A stretch of DNA of 64,000 bases from Oscillospiraceae bacterium (GCA_902775355.1 CACYLY010000014.1:1-64000); one strand, 5' to 3'; positions 43,458-54,977 are shown, numbered from the stretch's first letter. Notes: a model not told the origin generated them from the sequence alone. A program made the numbers and translations.

Positions 43458-45203
43458 CTATCCCTCCAGATTCTGCGCCCGGCACAGGGCCGCGTAGGCG
43501 CCGTTTTTCGCCATCAGCTCCGCATGGCTGCCAAGCTCGATGATATGTTCTCCTTCCACCACAGCGATGCAGTCGGCGTGCTTCACGGTGGAGAGCCGGT
43601 GGGCGATGATGATGGTGGTGCGGCCCACGCTCAACTCGTCCAGGGACTTCTGGATCCGCTGCTCGGTGACGGTGTCCAGGGCGGAGGTGGCCTCGTCCAG
43701 GATCAGCACCTTGGGGTTTTTCAGAAAGACCCGGGCGATGGAGAGCCGCTGCTTCTGCCCGCCGGAGAGCATCACGCCCCGCTCGCCGATATAGCTGTCG
43801 TAGCCGTCGGGCATGGCCAGGATCTCCTGGTGGATCTCCGCCCGCCTGGCGGCCTCCACGATCTCCTGGTCGGTGGCGTCGGGCTTGCCGTAGCGGATAT
43901 TCTCCCGGATGGTGCCGGCGAACATGAACACGTCCTGCTGCAGGATGCCGATGTTCCGGCGCAGGGAGTGCTGGGTGACCTCCCGGACATCCGTGCCGTC
44001 CACGGTGATGCTGCCCTCGCACACGTCGTAGAAGCGGGGGATCAGCTGGCACATGGTGGTCTTGCCGCCGCCGGAGGGGCCCACCACCGCCATGCACTGG
44101 CCGGGCTTGATGTGCAGGTCGATGTGGCTGAGCACCGGAACGCCGTTATCGTAGTGGAAGCTCACGTCGTTCAGGTCGATCTGCCCCCGGATCTCACCCA
44201 GCTCCTTCGCGTCCGGCGCGTCCCGGATCTCCGGCTCGGTGCGCATGATCTCCAGGAAGCGGGCCAGGCCCGCGCTGCCCTGCATGTACTGCTCGGCGAA
44301 CATCACGAGCTTCCGCAGGGGCGAGACGAAGGTGGAAACGTAGAGGGTGAAGGTGATGAGGTCCACCACGTCCATCTTCCCCAGCATGATGAGGATGCCG
44401 CCCACGGTGATGACCAGCACCTGCATGACGCCGGTGGTGAACTCCATGCCGCTCATGTAGAGGCCCATGGTCTTGTAATACTCCACCTTGGCGCCCTTGA
44501 ACACGTCGTTGGCGGAGTCGAACTTCTCCACCTCCATGTCCTCGTTGGCGAAGGCCTTGGCGGTACGCACGCCGGAGATGCTGCTCTCGATGGCGGCGGT
44601 GATCTCGGCGGTCTTGCGCTTGACCTCGATGTTGGCCTTCTTCATCCGCAGCCGCTGGCTCAGGGTGAACCAGAGGGTCAGGGGCAGGACGATGGCCAGC
44701 ACCAAGGCCAGCTGCCAGCGCAGGAAGAACATGATCACCAGCGAGCCCACGATGGTCAGGCTGCAGATGATGATGTTCTCCGGCCCGTGGTGGGCCAGTT
44801 CCGTCACCTCGAACAGGTCGCTGACCACCCGGCTCAGCAGCACGCCGGTGCGGTTCTTGTCAAAAAAGCTGCAGGACAGGTCCTGCATGTGGGTGAAGAG
44901 GTCCCGGCGCATGTCCGCCTCGGTGAGCACGCCCATCTTGTGGCCCAGCACGGTGATGATGTAATAGAGCACCGATTTGAGCACATAGGCCGCGATCATG
45001 ATGCCCATGACCAGGAAGAACACGCCGTAGAGCTTCTGGGGCAGCATGCTGCGCATGGACTGGCGGGACACATAGGGGAACACCAGGTCGATGATCGACA
45101 CGGCGAAGGCGCAGGCCATGTCGATGGCGAAGAGCTTCCTGTGCCGGGCGATATATCGGATGAAGATTTTCAGAGGCCTGTCGCTGTAATTGATCGGCTT
45201 CAT
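43458..45203 (-). CDS. ABC exporter, fused permease-ATPase
   Basis: The 581-residue half-transporter of the multidrug/lipid exporter type has six transmembrane helices in residues ~15-300. The ATPase has Walker A GPSGGGKTTM, Q-loop ILQQDVFMF, signature LSGGQKQRLSIARVF, Walker B VLILDEATSALD and H-loop IIIAHRLST. The start ATG at 45203 overlaps the rnhA stop (ATGA). Half-transporters dimerise, so it probably acts as a homodimer. Substrate unknown. Confidence 0.93.
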   Translation of the reverse strand: MKPINYSDRPLKIFIRYIARHRKLFAIDMACAFAVSIIDLVFPYVSRQSMRSMLPQKLYGVFFLVMGIMIAAYVLKSVLYYIITVLGHKMGVLTEADMRRDLFTHMQDLSCSFFDKNRTGVLLSRVVSDLFEVTELAHHGPENIIICSLTIVGSLVIMFFLRWQLALVLAIVLPLTLWFTLSQRLRMKKANIEVKRKTAEITAAIESSISGVRTAKAFANEDMEVEKFDSANDVFKGAKVEYYKTMGLYMSGMEFTTGVMQVLVITVGGILIMLGKMDVVDLITFTLYVSTFVSPLRKLVMFAEQYMQGSAGLARFLEIMRTEPEIRDAPDAKELGEIRGQIDLNDVSFHYDNGVPVLSHIDLHIKPGQCMAVVGPSGGGKTTMCQLIPRFYDVCEGSITVDGTDVREVTQHSLRRNIGILQQDVFMFAGTIRENIRYGKPDATDQEIVEAARRAEIHQEILAMPDGYDSYIGERGVMLSGGQKQRLSIARVFLKNPKVLILDEATSALDTVTEQRIQKSLDELSVGRTTIIIAHRLSTVKHADCIAVVEGEHIIELGSHAELMAKNGAYAALCRAQNLEG

Positions 45204-45637
45204 GTGAATTTCTCTCTCTCTGCCACGGCCAGCTTGTCGCAGCGGTTGTTGTATTCGTTGTCGGCGTGGCCCTTGACCCAGTGATAGTGCATCTCGTGCT
45301 GACAGGTGAGGTCCAGCAGCATGGTCCAGAGATCCGGGTTCAGGGCGGGCTTCTTGTCGGACTTGATCCAGCCCTTCCTGCGCCAGCCCCAAGCCCAGCC
45401 CTTTTCCAGGGCGTCGATGACGTACTTGGAGTCGGACCAGAGCTCCACCACGCAGCTTTCCTTCAGCGCCAGCAGGCCCTGGATCACGGCGGTGAGCTCC
45501 ATGCGGTTGTTGGTGGTCATTTCCTCGCCGCCGGAGAGCTCCCGCTCATGGCCGTTATAGCGCAGGACGACGCCCCAGCCTCCCGGCCCGGGATTCCCGC
45601 TGCAGGCCCCGTCGGTATAGAGTTCGACTGTTTTCAT
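45200..45637 (-). CDS. rnhA: ribonuclease HI
   Basis: The 145-residue RNase HI cleaves the RNA strand of RNA-DNA hybrids. The catalytic carboxylates are visible: YTDGACSGNPGPGG (Asp), NNRMELTAV (Glu), WSDSKYVIDAL (Asp) and KGHADNEYNNRCDKLA (His and Asp). The ATG at 45637 has AAGGAAGG seven bases upstream. That sequence is the edge of a palindromic repeat unit (CTTATAAGGAAGG). The same frame is open upstream into the DUF559 gene, so a fusion protein could also be made. Confidence 0.93.
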   Translation of the reverse strand: MKTVELYTDGACSGNPGPGGWGVVLRYNGHERELSGGEEMTTNNRMELTAVIQGLLALKESCVVELWSDSKYVIDALEKGWAWGWRRKGWIKSDKKPALNPDLWTMLLDLTCQHEMHYHWVKGHADNEYNNRCDKLAVAEREKFT

Positions 45638-46402
45638 TCTTTCCTTCCTTATAAGCTCCCCTGTGTAAGGGGAGCTGTCAGCCGCCGTCTCACGAAAGGC
45701 GGATGACTGAGGGGTTGTCCCACCGTCCCCGCTCCTTGTAATCTCCCCTGAGAAAGAGGATTTGTCACCAAATCTGACTGAGGGGTTGTTCAGTTGCTCC
45801 ATTTCGCTTTGATGAGGTTGGACACACAACCCCTCCGTCGCGGCGCTTGCGGGGGACGCGCCGTGACACCTCCCCTTGCTCAGGGGAGGTTCTTTCTGCG
45901 TCTCCGTAAGCTCCCCTGTGTAAGGGGAGCTGGCGCGAAGCGCCTGAGGGGTTGTTCCCCTTTCATCCACCTTCCTTATAAGCTCCCCTGTGCAAGGGGA
46001 GCTGTCCCAGTGCGCACACTGGGACTGAGGGGTTGTAGCTCCACCCTCTACTCTCTGTTTCACGATCAGATCAATATAGGCACATACGCCCTCAAAGTTT
46101 TCTTTCAGCTGATTGTTGGCAATCCGAAGGACTTCCAGGTCATACCCTTCCAGGTACTGCGTTCTGGCCGCGTCTTTCTCCTGCCCTGCCTCTTCGTAGT
46201 GCTGTGAGCCGTCCAGCTCGACGACCAGCTTTGCTTTTGCGCAGTAAAAATCGGCAATGTATTTTCCCAGCACCTTCTGCCTGTAAAACCTGACAGGATA
46301 GCTTCGGAGAAATTGATACCAAAGCTTTCTCTCTTCTTTGGTCATTTCTCTCCGCAGATTTCTGGCAAGAGGAACCAGTTTTTTCGTTCCCTTTCGATCC
46401 AT
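45200..46402 (-). CDS. DUF559 nuclease reading in frame through repeats into RNase HI
   Basis: The open frame has 400 codons. Residues ~1-118 form a DUF559 domain, related to Vsr/PD-(D/E)XK nucleases: LRREMTKEERKLWYQFLRSYPVRF, then GKYIADFYCAKAKLVVELDGSQHYE with the expected Asp and Glu. Residues ~119-255 translate five palindromic repeat units (TTPQ..SSPYTGELIRK-type strings). The last 145 residues are RNase HI. Separate genes are more likely than a true fusion, because rnhA has its own ATG and ribosome site. The DUF559 start codon is served by GGAGGGG, the end of another repeat unit. No stop separates the two domains. Confidence 0.6.
   Translation of the reverse strand: MDRKGTKKLVPLARNLRREMTKEERKLWYQFLRSYPVRFYRQKVLGKYIADFYCAKAKLVVELDGSQHYEEAGQEKDAARTQYLEGYDLEVLRIANNQLKENFEGVCAYIDLIVKQRVEGGATTPQSQCAHWDSSPCTGELIRKVDERGTTPQALRASSPYTGELTETQKEPPLSKGRCHGASPASAATEGLCVQPHQSEMEQLNNPSVRFGDKSSFSGEITRSGDGGTTPQSSAFRETAADSSPYTGELIRKERMKTVELYTDGACSGNPGPGGWGVVLRYNGHERELSGGEEMTTNNRMELTAVIQGLLALKESCVVELWSDSKYVIDALEKGWAWGWRRKGWIKSDKKPALNPDLWTMLLDLTCQHEMHYHWVKGHADNEYNNRCDKLAVAEREKFT
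45640..46040. repeat. five palindromic units between rnhA and DUF559
   Basis: Units begin near 45650 (plus), 45735 (plus), 45829 (minus), 45905 (plus) and 45972 (plus). Consensus: TTCCTTATAAGCTCCCCT, a short loop, AAGGGGAGCTG, a variable second hairpin, then CTGAGGGGTTGT. Only the second hairpin differs strongly (for example CCGCC...GGCGG versus CCCAGTGCGCACACTGGG). Confidence 0.85.
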
Positions 46403-46530
46403 GGGCTACAACCCCTCCGTCATCCGGCTCGCGGGGGATCGCCGGATGACACCTCCCCTTACTCAGGGGAGGTTCTTCCATGTCTCGTTCCTTATAAGCT
46501 CTTCTTGCACAGGGGAGGTTTTTCGCGTAT
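46403..46530. repeat. palindromic unit upstream of DUF559 (inverted) and a partial unit
   Basis: 46406-46475 is an inverted unit (ACAACCCCTCCGTC...GACACCTCCCC...GGGGAGG). Its terminal 19 bases (46403-46421) pair with 46023-46041 on the other side of the DUF559 gene with two mismatches. A partial unit lies at 46489-46521. Confidence 0.8.
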
Positions 46531-46564
46531 TCCTCAATTCCGAATTCTGAACTCCGAATTATCC
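46531..46564. repeat. heptad-like repeat abutting the stop of the next gene
   Basis: ATTCCGA, ATTCTGA, ACTCCGA, ATTATCC can be read in 7-base steps up to the minus-strand stop codon at 46565. Confidence 0.6.
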
Positions 46565-46945
46565 TCAGATCCCCCGCTGGTAGCGGTCCTTCAGCACCAG
46601 GTACTCGCTGCGGTCGATGAGGCCGTTTTTCAGCCAGTCGTCCAGTTGGGCGATGCGGCGGACCTTGTCCCGCTGGAAGTGGTCCTCCCCGGTCTGCTCG
46701 CAGACGATGCAGGGGGCCTCCGGCGCGCGGAAATCCCGGCGGGCGGAGCGGCCGGCGGTGACCGGCGGGCGCTGCATGGACGGCGCGGGCCGGTGCAGCT
46801 CCACGGACGGCGTCTGCCGCTGGGCGGCAGGCGGGGCGGAGGCGTTCTGCCCGCTCTTCTGCTGGCCTTGCTTGTTCTTGGCGGCCTTCAAAATCGCCGG
46901 CAGGATCCAGAACAAGAGAAGAAAGACGATAATTCCACCACTCAT
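46565..46945 (-). CDS. small membrane protein with SHOCT-like C-terminus
   Basis: The 126-residue protein has a short N-terminal helix (IIVFLLLFWILPAILKAA), a disordered Gln/Pro/Ala-rich middle and a C-terminal helical pair (RRIAQLDDWLKNGLIDRSEYLVLKDRYQRGI) of SHOCT type. CIVCEQTGEDH in between may be a partial metal site. It starts 37 bases after gyrA and is probably co-transcribed. The ATG follows AAAGGAGGAGCGCAC. Function unknown. Confidence 0.72.
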   Translation of the reverse strand: MSGGIIVFLLLFWILPAILKAAKNKQGQQKSGQNASAPPAAQRQTPSVELHRPAPSMQRPPVTAGRSARRDFRAPEAPCIVCEQTGEDHFQRDKVRRIAQLDDWLKNGLIDRSEYLVLKDRYQRGI

Positions 46946-46982
46946 GTGCGCTCCTCCTTTTTATTTTTTTCCATTCGGTCTT

Positions 46983-49432
<2,450 letters not shown>

Positions 49433-49439
49433 AATTCCA

Positions 49440-49671
49440 ATTCCTTCCTTATAAGCTCCCCCTCTGGGGGAGCTGTCAGCGAAGCTGACTGAGGGGTCGT
49501 CCCGCTTGCTCCGTTCCTTATAACTCCCCCGCGCAAGGGGAGCTGGCGCGAAGCGCCTGAGGGGTCGTCCAATTTGCTCTATCGGGGCTGGATATACAAC
49601 CCCTTCGTCATCCGGCTCGCGGGGGATCGCCGGATGCCACCTCCCCTTGCACAGGGGAGGTCAAACGGAAC
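49440..49671. repeat. three palindromic units between gyrB and gyrA
   Basis: Units at 49446-49500 (plus; second hairpin CAGCGAAGCTG), 49515-49570 (plus; GGCGCGAAGCGCC) and 49597-49662 (minus; ATCCGGCTCGCG...CCGGAT). Same family as 45640-46040. Confidence 0.82.
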
Positions 49672-51603
49672 TCAAATATCCAAATTCACCACGTACCGAG
49701 CGTTCTGCTCGATCCAGTCCCGTCTCGGCTCCACCTCTTCGCCCATGAGCACGGTGAAGACCTGGTCGGCCAGGATGGCGTCGTTCAGGGTGATGCGGCG
49801 CAGGGAGCGCTTCTCCGGGTCCATGGTGGTCTCCCACAGCTCGTGGGGGTCCATCTCGCCCAGACCTTTGAAGCGGGAGATGTCGATCTTCACATTGGGG
49901 TTCTCGCCCCGCATTTCTGCGCTGATCCGGTCCCGCTGCTCGTCGGAATAGGCCACCCGCTGCTGTTTTCCCCGCTGCAGCTTGTAAAGGGGCGGCACGG
50001 CGGAGTAGACGTAGCCGTTTTCGATAAGGGGCCGCATATAGCGGAAGAAGAAGGTCAGCAGCAGGGTCCGGATATGGCTGCCGTCCACGTCCGCATCGGC
50101 CATGATGATGATCTTGTGATAGCGGAGCTTTTCCATATTGAACTCGTCCCCGATGCCGGCCCCCAGGGCCACGATCAGAGGATAGAGCTTGTCGTTGCCG
50201 TAGATCTTGTCGGCCCGGGCCTTCTCCACGTTCAGCATCTTGCCCCACATGGCCAGGATGGCCTGGAAGCGGCTGTCCCGTCCCTGGATGGCGGAGCCGG
50301 CGGCGGAGTCGCCCTCCACGATGTAGATCTCGCACAGCGAGGGGTCCCGCTCGTTGCAGTCCTGCAGCTTGTCGGGCATCTGGCCGCTCTCCAGCCCGGT
50401 CTTGCGCCGGACGGACTCCCGGGCCTTGCGGGCGGCCTCCCGGGCCCGGTTGGCCATCATGGCCTTCTCCAGGATGGCCTTGGCCGCCTGGGGGTGCTCC
50501 TCAAAGTAGATTGACAGCTGGTCGTTGACAATGCTGTCCACCAGGGTTCGGATATAGGCGTTGCCCAGCTTCTGCTTGGTCTGGCCCTCAAACTGGGCCT
50601 CGGGCAGCTTCACGGAGATGACGGCGGAGATGCCCTCCCGCACGTCCTCGCCGGAGACCTTGTCGTCCCCCTTGATGATGTTGTTCTTCTGGCCGTAGGT
50701 GTTGATGACCCGGGTCAGGGCGGTCTTGAAACCGGTCTCGTGCATGCCGCCCTCGGGGGTGTGGATGTCGTTGGCGAAGGAGACCAGGGTCTCGTTGAAG
50801 CCGTCGTTGTACTGCAGGGCGATCTCCGCGACAGCGTCCCCCTTGGCGCCGGAGAGATAGATGACCTCCTCGTGGATGGGGTTCTTGTGCTTGTTCAGGT
50901 AGCGCACGAACTCCCGGATGCCGCCCTCGTAGCACATGGTCTCGCTCTGCTCCCGGCCCGGGCGCTGATCGGCCAGGGTGATGGTTAGGCCGCCGTTCAG
51001 GAAGGCCTGCTCCCGCATGCGGGTGTGCAGGATGTCATAGTCGTACTCCGTGTCGTCGAACATCTCCGGATCCGGCTTGAAGCGGACCACTGTGCCGGTA
51101 CGATCGGTCTCGCCGATGACGGTGATGGGCTGGGTGATGTCTCCCCGGCTGAAGCGCATCTGGTGGATCTTGCCGTCCTTGTGGACCTGGACCTCCAGCC
51201 ACTCGGAGAGGGCGTTGACCACGCTGGCGCCCACGCCGTGGAGGCCGCCGGAGACCTTGTAGCCCCCGCCGCCGAACTTGCCGCCGGCGTGGAGCACGGT
51301 GAAGACCACCTCCAGGGCGGACTTGCCGGTCTGCTCCTGGGTGTCCACGGGGATGCCGCGGCCGTTGTCGCTGACGCGGATCACGTCCCCCTCCTCGATG
51401 CTCACCTCGATATGGGTGCAGAAGCCCGCCAGGGCCTCGTCGATGGAATTGTCCACGATCTCATAGACCAGGTGGTGCAGGCCCGAGGAAGAGGTGGAGC
51501 CGATATACATGCCCGGCCGCTTGCGCACCGCTTCCAGCCCCTCCAGCACCTGGATCTGAGAGGCGTCGTATTCCTGGGTTACTTTTTCTGTAATGTCTGC
51601 CAT
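49672..51603 (-). CDS. gyrB: DNA gyrase subunit B
   Basis: The 643-residue GyrB is full length. The GHKL ATPase has [24 protein letters not shown] and [21 protein letters not shown]. The TOPRIM domain has [14 protein letters not shown] and [19 protein letters not shown]. The C-terminal block [22 protein letters not shown] binds GyrA. The start at 51603 is chosen because GTGGAGGAACT precedes it. Followed by gyrA after 239 bases of repeats. Confidence 0.97.
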   Translation of the reverse strand: MADITEKVTQEYDASQIQVLEGLEAVRKRPGMYIGSTSSSGLHHLVYEIVDNSIDEALAGFCTHIEVSIEEGDVIRVSDNGRGIPVDTQEQTGKSALEVVFTVLHAGGKFGGGGYKVSGGLHGVGASVVNALSEWLEVQVHKDGKIHQMRFSRGDITQPITVIGETDRTGTVVRFKPDPEMFDDTEYDYDILHTRMREQAFLNGGLTITLADQRPGREQSETMCYEGGIREFVRYLNKHKNPIHEEVIYLSGAKGDAVAEIALQYNDGFNETLVSFANDIHTPEGGMHETGFKTALTRVINTYGQKNNIIKGDDKVSGEDVREGISAVISVKLPEAQFEGQTKQKLGNAYIRTLVDSIVNDQLSIYFEEHPQAAKAILEKAMMANRAREAARKARESVRRKTGLESGQMPDKLQDCNERDPSLCEIYIVEGDSAAGSAIQGRDSRFQAILAMWGKMLNVEKARADKIYGNDKLYPLIVALGAGIGDEFNMEKLRYHKIIIMADADVDGSHIRTLLLTFFFRYMRPLIENGYVYSAVPPLYKLQRGKQQRVAYSDEQRDRISAEMRGENPNVKIDISRFKGLGEMDPHELWETTMDPEKRSLRRITLNDAILADQVFTVLMGEEVEPRRDWIEQNARYVVNLDI

Positions 51604-51639
51604 AGTTCCTCCACAATATGCAAACAACGCCCGTTCATG

Positions 51640-51750
51640 TCATTGCGACCCGTAGGGAGGCATGCCCACATGCCTCCGGAAGACAAACCACGGAGCGATC
51701 AGGGGATCGCTCCCTACGGTGCGACAATACGTTCTTTAGGCGGGAGTTTG
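51640..51750. repeat. two REP modules upstream of gyrB
   Basis: GTAGGGAGGCATGCCCACATGCCTCC (hairpin, 51652-51677) and the complement of GTAGGGAGCGATCCCCTGAT (51693-51718). No gene is seen. Confidence 0.8.
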
Positions 51751-51790
51751 TCTGCACTCCAAAATACCGGAAATCCGGCATGATAATTTC

Positions 51791-52060
51791 TTATTCCGTG
51801 ACCTGGGTCCGCTCCTCGGCGCGCTTCAGCAGCGTGGCGCTGGCCATCTGGCTCAGATAGACCCGGGTCTGGCCCTTGGCTTTGCACAGCACAAAGGACT
51901 TGGGGAGATCCTCGGCGGCGTTGACGACCTGGCCCGCCTTGTCCGCCATAGAGAGAAATTTGCGGGTCAGGTGGCTCTGGGAGGTGATGTCCAGGTCGAA
52001 AATGCCCAGGATCTCATCATCCCGCACCAGAGTGCCCTTGCCAAGATGCAGGTATTTCAT
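51791..52060 (-). CDS. remB: extracellular matrix regulator RemB-like (DUF370)
   Basis: The 89-residue DUF370 protein starts [24 protein letters not shown], with the family's ITSQSHLTRKFLSMADKAGQVVN. Homologues in Bacillus (YaaB, between recF and gyrB) act as DNA-binding regulators of matrix genes. Position between recF and gyrB supports orthology. It overlaps recF by four bases. The symbol is inferred from synteny and motif. Confidence 0.85.
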   Translation of the reverse strand: MKYLHLGKGTLVRDDEILGIFDLDITSQSHLTRKFLSMADKAGQVVNAAEDLPKSFVLCKAKGQTRVYLSQMASATLLKRAEERTQVTE

Positions 52061-53160
52061 CCGCGGATCCGCCCCTTTTCCACCAGCAGCACCCGGCCGC
52101 CGGTGCGTTGGGAAATCTCCGCGTCCTCGCAGCAGGTGATCAGGGTCTGGCCGCCTCCGATGCGGTTGAGGACGAACTCCTGCCGCTTCTGGTCCAGCTC
52201 CGAGAGCACGTCGTCCAGCAGCAGGATGGGCATCTCCCCGCTCTCCGCGTGGAGGATCTCCCGCTCGGCCAGCTTCAAGGAAAGCGCCGCGGTCCTGGTC
52301 TGGCCCTGGGAGGCGAAGCTCCGGGCGCTGCGGCCATTGATCTGAATGTCCAGATCGTCCTTGTGGGCGCCGGTGAGGCACTGGGCGCTGTCCAGCTCCG
52401 CCTGGCGGTGGGCCTCCTGGTGCTCGCAGATGTCATAATAGATCTCCTTGGCGGAGGCGCAGGGGTCCTTCACGGTGCTCACCGTCTGATAGGCGATGGC
52501 CAGCTCCTCCCCCTTGCCGGAGAATTCCCGGTGGATGGGCGGCGCCGCCTGGTTGAGACGGAGCGCGTAGGCCGCCCGGTAGCGGATCAGCTGGGCCGAG
52601 GCCCTTGCCATGCCGTCGGAAAACTCATCCAGGGTGTCCAGCAGGCTGGGCTTTTCCCGCCAGTCCCGGAGGATCCGGGTCTTGTGCTCGTAGAGCCGGT
52701 TGAACTCCGTCAAAATCTCGGCGTAGCGGGGGCGGATCTGGGAGATGGCGTTGTCCATCAGCCGCCGACGCACCGCCGCGCCCTCCTTGATGAGGTTCAG
52801 ATCGTCCGGGCAGAAGAGCACCACGTTCACCGCGCCCGCCAGCTCCCCGGCGGTCTTTTTCACGCCGTTGACCGTGATGCGCTTGGGCTGACCGGACCGG
52901 AGCCGGATATCCACGGTCTGGTCCCGGTCGTGGCTGAAGATCTCCGCCAGGATCTGGCCCTCGCTGTAGCCGAAGCCGAGAAGCTCTTTGTCATAGCGGG
53001 TGCGGAAGCTCCGCCCGCAGGAGAGCATGTACACGGCCTCCAGCAGATTGGTCTTGCCCTGGGCGTTGGGCCCGCAGATCACGTTGGTGTCGGGGGCGAA
53101 TTCCGCCGTCTCCCACTCGTAATTGCGAAAGCCGTTCAGGGCGATCTTGCGGACTCTCAT
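52057..53160 (-). CDS. recF: DNA replication and repair protein RecF
   Basis: The 367-residue SMC-like ATPase loads RecA at gaps. Walker [18 protein letters not shown], signature [16 protein letters not shown] and Walker [18 protein letters not shown] are present. [15 protein letters not shown] is family-specific. Four-base overlaps with rlbA upstream and remB downstream show tight coupling in the dnaN-rlbA-recF-remB-gyrB order. Confidence 0.97.
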   Translation of the reverse strand: MRVRKIALNGFRNYEWETAEFAPDTNVICGPNAQGKTNLLEAVYMLSCGRSFRTRYDKELLGFGYSEGQILAEIFSHDRDQTVDIRLRSGQPKRITVNGVKKTAGELAGAVNVVLFCPDDLNLIKEGAAVRRRLMDNAISQIRPRYAEILTEFNRLYEHKTRILRDWREKPSLLDTLDEFSDGMARASAQLIRYRAAYALRLNQAAPPIHREFSGKGEELAIAYQTVSTVKDPCASAKEIYYDICEHQEAHRQAELDSAQCLTGAHKDDLDIQINGRSARSFASQGQTRTAALSLKLAEREILHAESGEMPILLLDDVLSELDQKRQEFVLNRIGGGQTLITCCEDAEISQRTGGRVLLVEKGRIRG

Positions 53161-53369
53161 GCCTGTTCCACCAGCAGCTCAAAGCGGTCGAAGCTCACCG
53201 TGTCCCCGGGGCGGATCTTCTTGCCCCGCATGGTACACACCTCGCCGTTGACCTTCACCAGGCCCTCGGCGATCGCGATCTTCGCCTCGCCCCCGGTACC
53301 CACCAGCGCCGCGTATTTCAGCAGCGCGTCCAGTTTGATATATTCGGTTTGGATAGCGATCTTTTCCAT
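53157..53369 (-). CDS. rlbA: S4-domain RNA-binding protein (YaaA/RlbA)
   Basis: The 70-residue protein consists of an S4 domain: [49 protein letters not shown]. It is the usual companion of recF in Firmicutes and is associated with large-subunit assembly. The ATG at 53369 follows GAAAGGTATTTGT; a longer start five codons upstream lacks a ribosome site. Confidence 0.9.
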   Translation of the reverse strand: MEKIAIQTEYIKLDALLKYAALVGTGGEAKIAIAEGLVKVNGEVCTMRGKKIRPGDTVSFDRFELLVEQA

Positions 53370-53384
53370 ACAAATACCTTTCAA

Positions 53385-53638
53385 AATAATGAAGACGCTT
53401 CGCTAATGAAGAAATGAAGCCGCGTTGCTAATGAAGAAATTGCGGTGTCGCTGCGCGACGGATCGAAATTTCCCCTATCCCCCAGTGTACGCACTGGGGA
53501 CTTCCCCCCAAGGGGGAAGCAAGGCCGCTTCTCGGCTCCCCCTATGGGGGAGCTGTCGAACGAGCGAAGCGAGCGAGACTGAAGGGGTCTTCACTCCTTC
53601 ACTCCTTCATTTCTTCATTTCTTCATTCCTTCATTCTC
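53385..53638. repeat. repeat element between dnaN and rlbA
   Basis: Starts with AATGAAGAAATGAAG (53403-53417) and ends with its inverse in an octad tract CTTCACTC/CTTCATTT/CTTCATTC (53590-53638) that abuts the dnaN stop. Between them are GGGGACTTCCCCCC-type and CTCCCCCTATGGGGGAG palindromes and a GAACGAGCGAAGCGAGCGAG tract. Confidence 0.75.
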
Positions 53639-54751
53639 TTACTCTCCCGCTCTCAGGCGTACGGGCAGGATCATATAGGTGAAGCCGTCGCTGCCGTCCG
53701 CGGCCCGGATCACGCAGGGAGAGGAGGAGGTGTTCAGGCAAATCTGCAGCTCGTCGGTGCCGGCGGCCTTCAGAGCGTCCATCAGATAGCGGTCGTTGAA
53801 GCCGATCTCCAGCCCGTTGCCGCTGCCCTCGCAGGTGCAGAGGTCCTCGGCCTTGCCGAAGGGGGTCATGCACAGACAATCGATACTGCCGTCTCCGAAG
53901 GTCATGCGCACGGGGCTGCTGTTCTTCTCGCTGATGATGAGGGCCACCCGGTCGATGACGGACATGATCTCGCCCCGGTCCACGGTGACGGTGGTGCGGA
54001 ACATCTCAGGAATGGAGCGTTTGTAATTGAGAAATTCCCCTTCCAGCCGCCGGGAGATGACCACGGTCTCCCCGATGAGGAAGGAGATGTGCTTGGCGCC
54101 CACGGAGATCTCCACCGGATCCTCGGTATCGCCGCAGATGCGCTCGATATCCGACAGGGCGGAGCCGGGCACCACGAAGCTGCAGTTCTCCATCCGGGCG
54201 CTCTCCAACTTCTCGCAGCGCTTGGCCAGCCGATAGCCGTCCACGGAGACCAGGGTCAGCATATCGCCCTCCACCTCAAAGAGAGTGCCGGTGTAGATGG
54301 GGCGCACGTCGGTGTCCGCCACGGCGAAGATGGTCTGGTTGATCATGCTGCGCAGGATCTTCTGGGGCAGGGAGATGGTGTTGATGGGGTCCAGCACCGG
54401 CATCTCCGGATAATCCTCGGCGCTGATGCCCATGAAATTGAACTCACTCTTGCCGCACTTGACCTTTACGCTGTTGTTCATGTCCGTGGACAAGGTCACG
54501 ATCCCTTCGGGCATGCGGCGGATCATTTCGCCGAAGAAGCGGGCGCCCACCACAATGGAACCGCCCTGGCTCACGTCGGCCTGGATATTGGTATAAATGC
54601 CTTCCTTCAGGTCATAGCCGGTAATTTTCACATCTCCCTTGGCCTCGATCAGCAGGCCCTCCAGCGCGGGGATGGGGCTCTTGGAGGCGGTGGCGCGGGA
54701 GGCGGTGGCGCAGGCTGCCTGCAGCAGGCCTTTCTCACAGGTGAATTTCAT
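53639..54751 (-). CDS. dnaN: DNA polymerase III beta sliding clamp
   Basis: The 370-residue clamp has three repeated domains. MKFTCEKGLLQAACATASRATASKSPIPALEGLLIEA begins domain 1. VDGYRLAKRCEKLE and FVVPGSALSDIERI lie in domain 2. The C-terminal YMILPVRL carries the partner-binding pocket residues. The ATG follows GAGGAGGATCGACT. It is separated from dnaA by the 226-base oriC spacer. Confidence 0.97.
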   Translation of the reverse strand: MKFTCEKGLLQAACATASRATASKSPIPALEGLLIEAKGDVKITGYDLKEGIYTNIQADVSQGGSIVVGARFFGEMIRRMPEGIVTLSTDMNNSVKVKCGKSEFNFMGISAEDYPEMPVLDPINTISLPQKILRSMINQTIFAVADTDVRPIYTGTLFEVEGDMLTLVSVDGYRLAKRCEKLESARMENCSFVVPGSALSDIERICGDTEDPVEISVGAKHISFLIGETVVISRRLEGEFLNYKRSIPEMFRTTVTVDRGEIMSVIDRVALIISEKNSSPVRMTFGDGSIDCLCMTPFGKAEDLCTCEGSGNGLEIGFNDRYLMDALKAAGTDELQICLNTSSSPCVIRAADGSDGFTYMILPVRLRAGE

Positions 54752-54977
54752 AGTCGATCCTCCTCAAAAAATCTCTCTTATAGGAATATGTCATATATTT
54801 TTTTATTATTGTTATTAGGGAAAAACTTTGTGGAAAAGCCGGAAAAAGCCGGTGATTTCAAGGACCTTCGCTGTGGAGAAAACTGTTGAGGAAACTGTGC
54901 GTTTCCACAGCAAAACGGAGCCTGAGACTTTCCACAATCCGGTTTTGCACTTTCCACAGCGAAAATGTGGAAAAGGA
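54752..54977. other. putative oriC between dnaA and dnaN
   Basis: Six DnaA-box-like 9-mers are visible: TGTGGAAAA at 54829-54837 and 54966-54974, TGTGGAGAA at 54872-54880, and inverse forms (TTTCCACA core) at 54901-54909, 54928-54936 and 54950-54958. All deviate from TTATCCACA by one or two bases. An AT-rich stretch (54785-54820, TCATATATTTTTTTATTATT) next to the first box could be the unwinding element. The location between dnaA and dnaN is a classical Firmicute origin. Confidence 0.82.
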
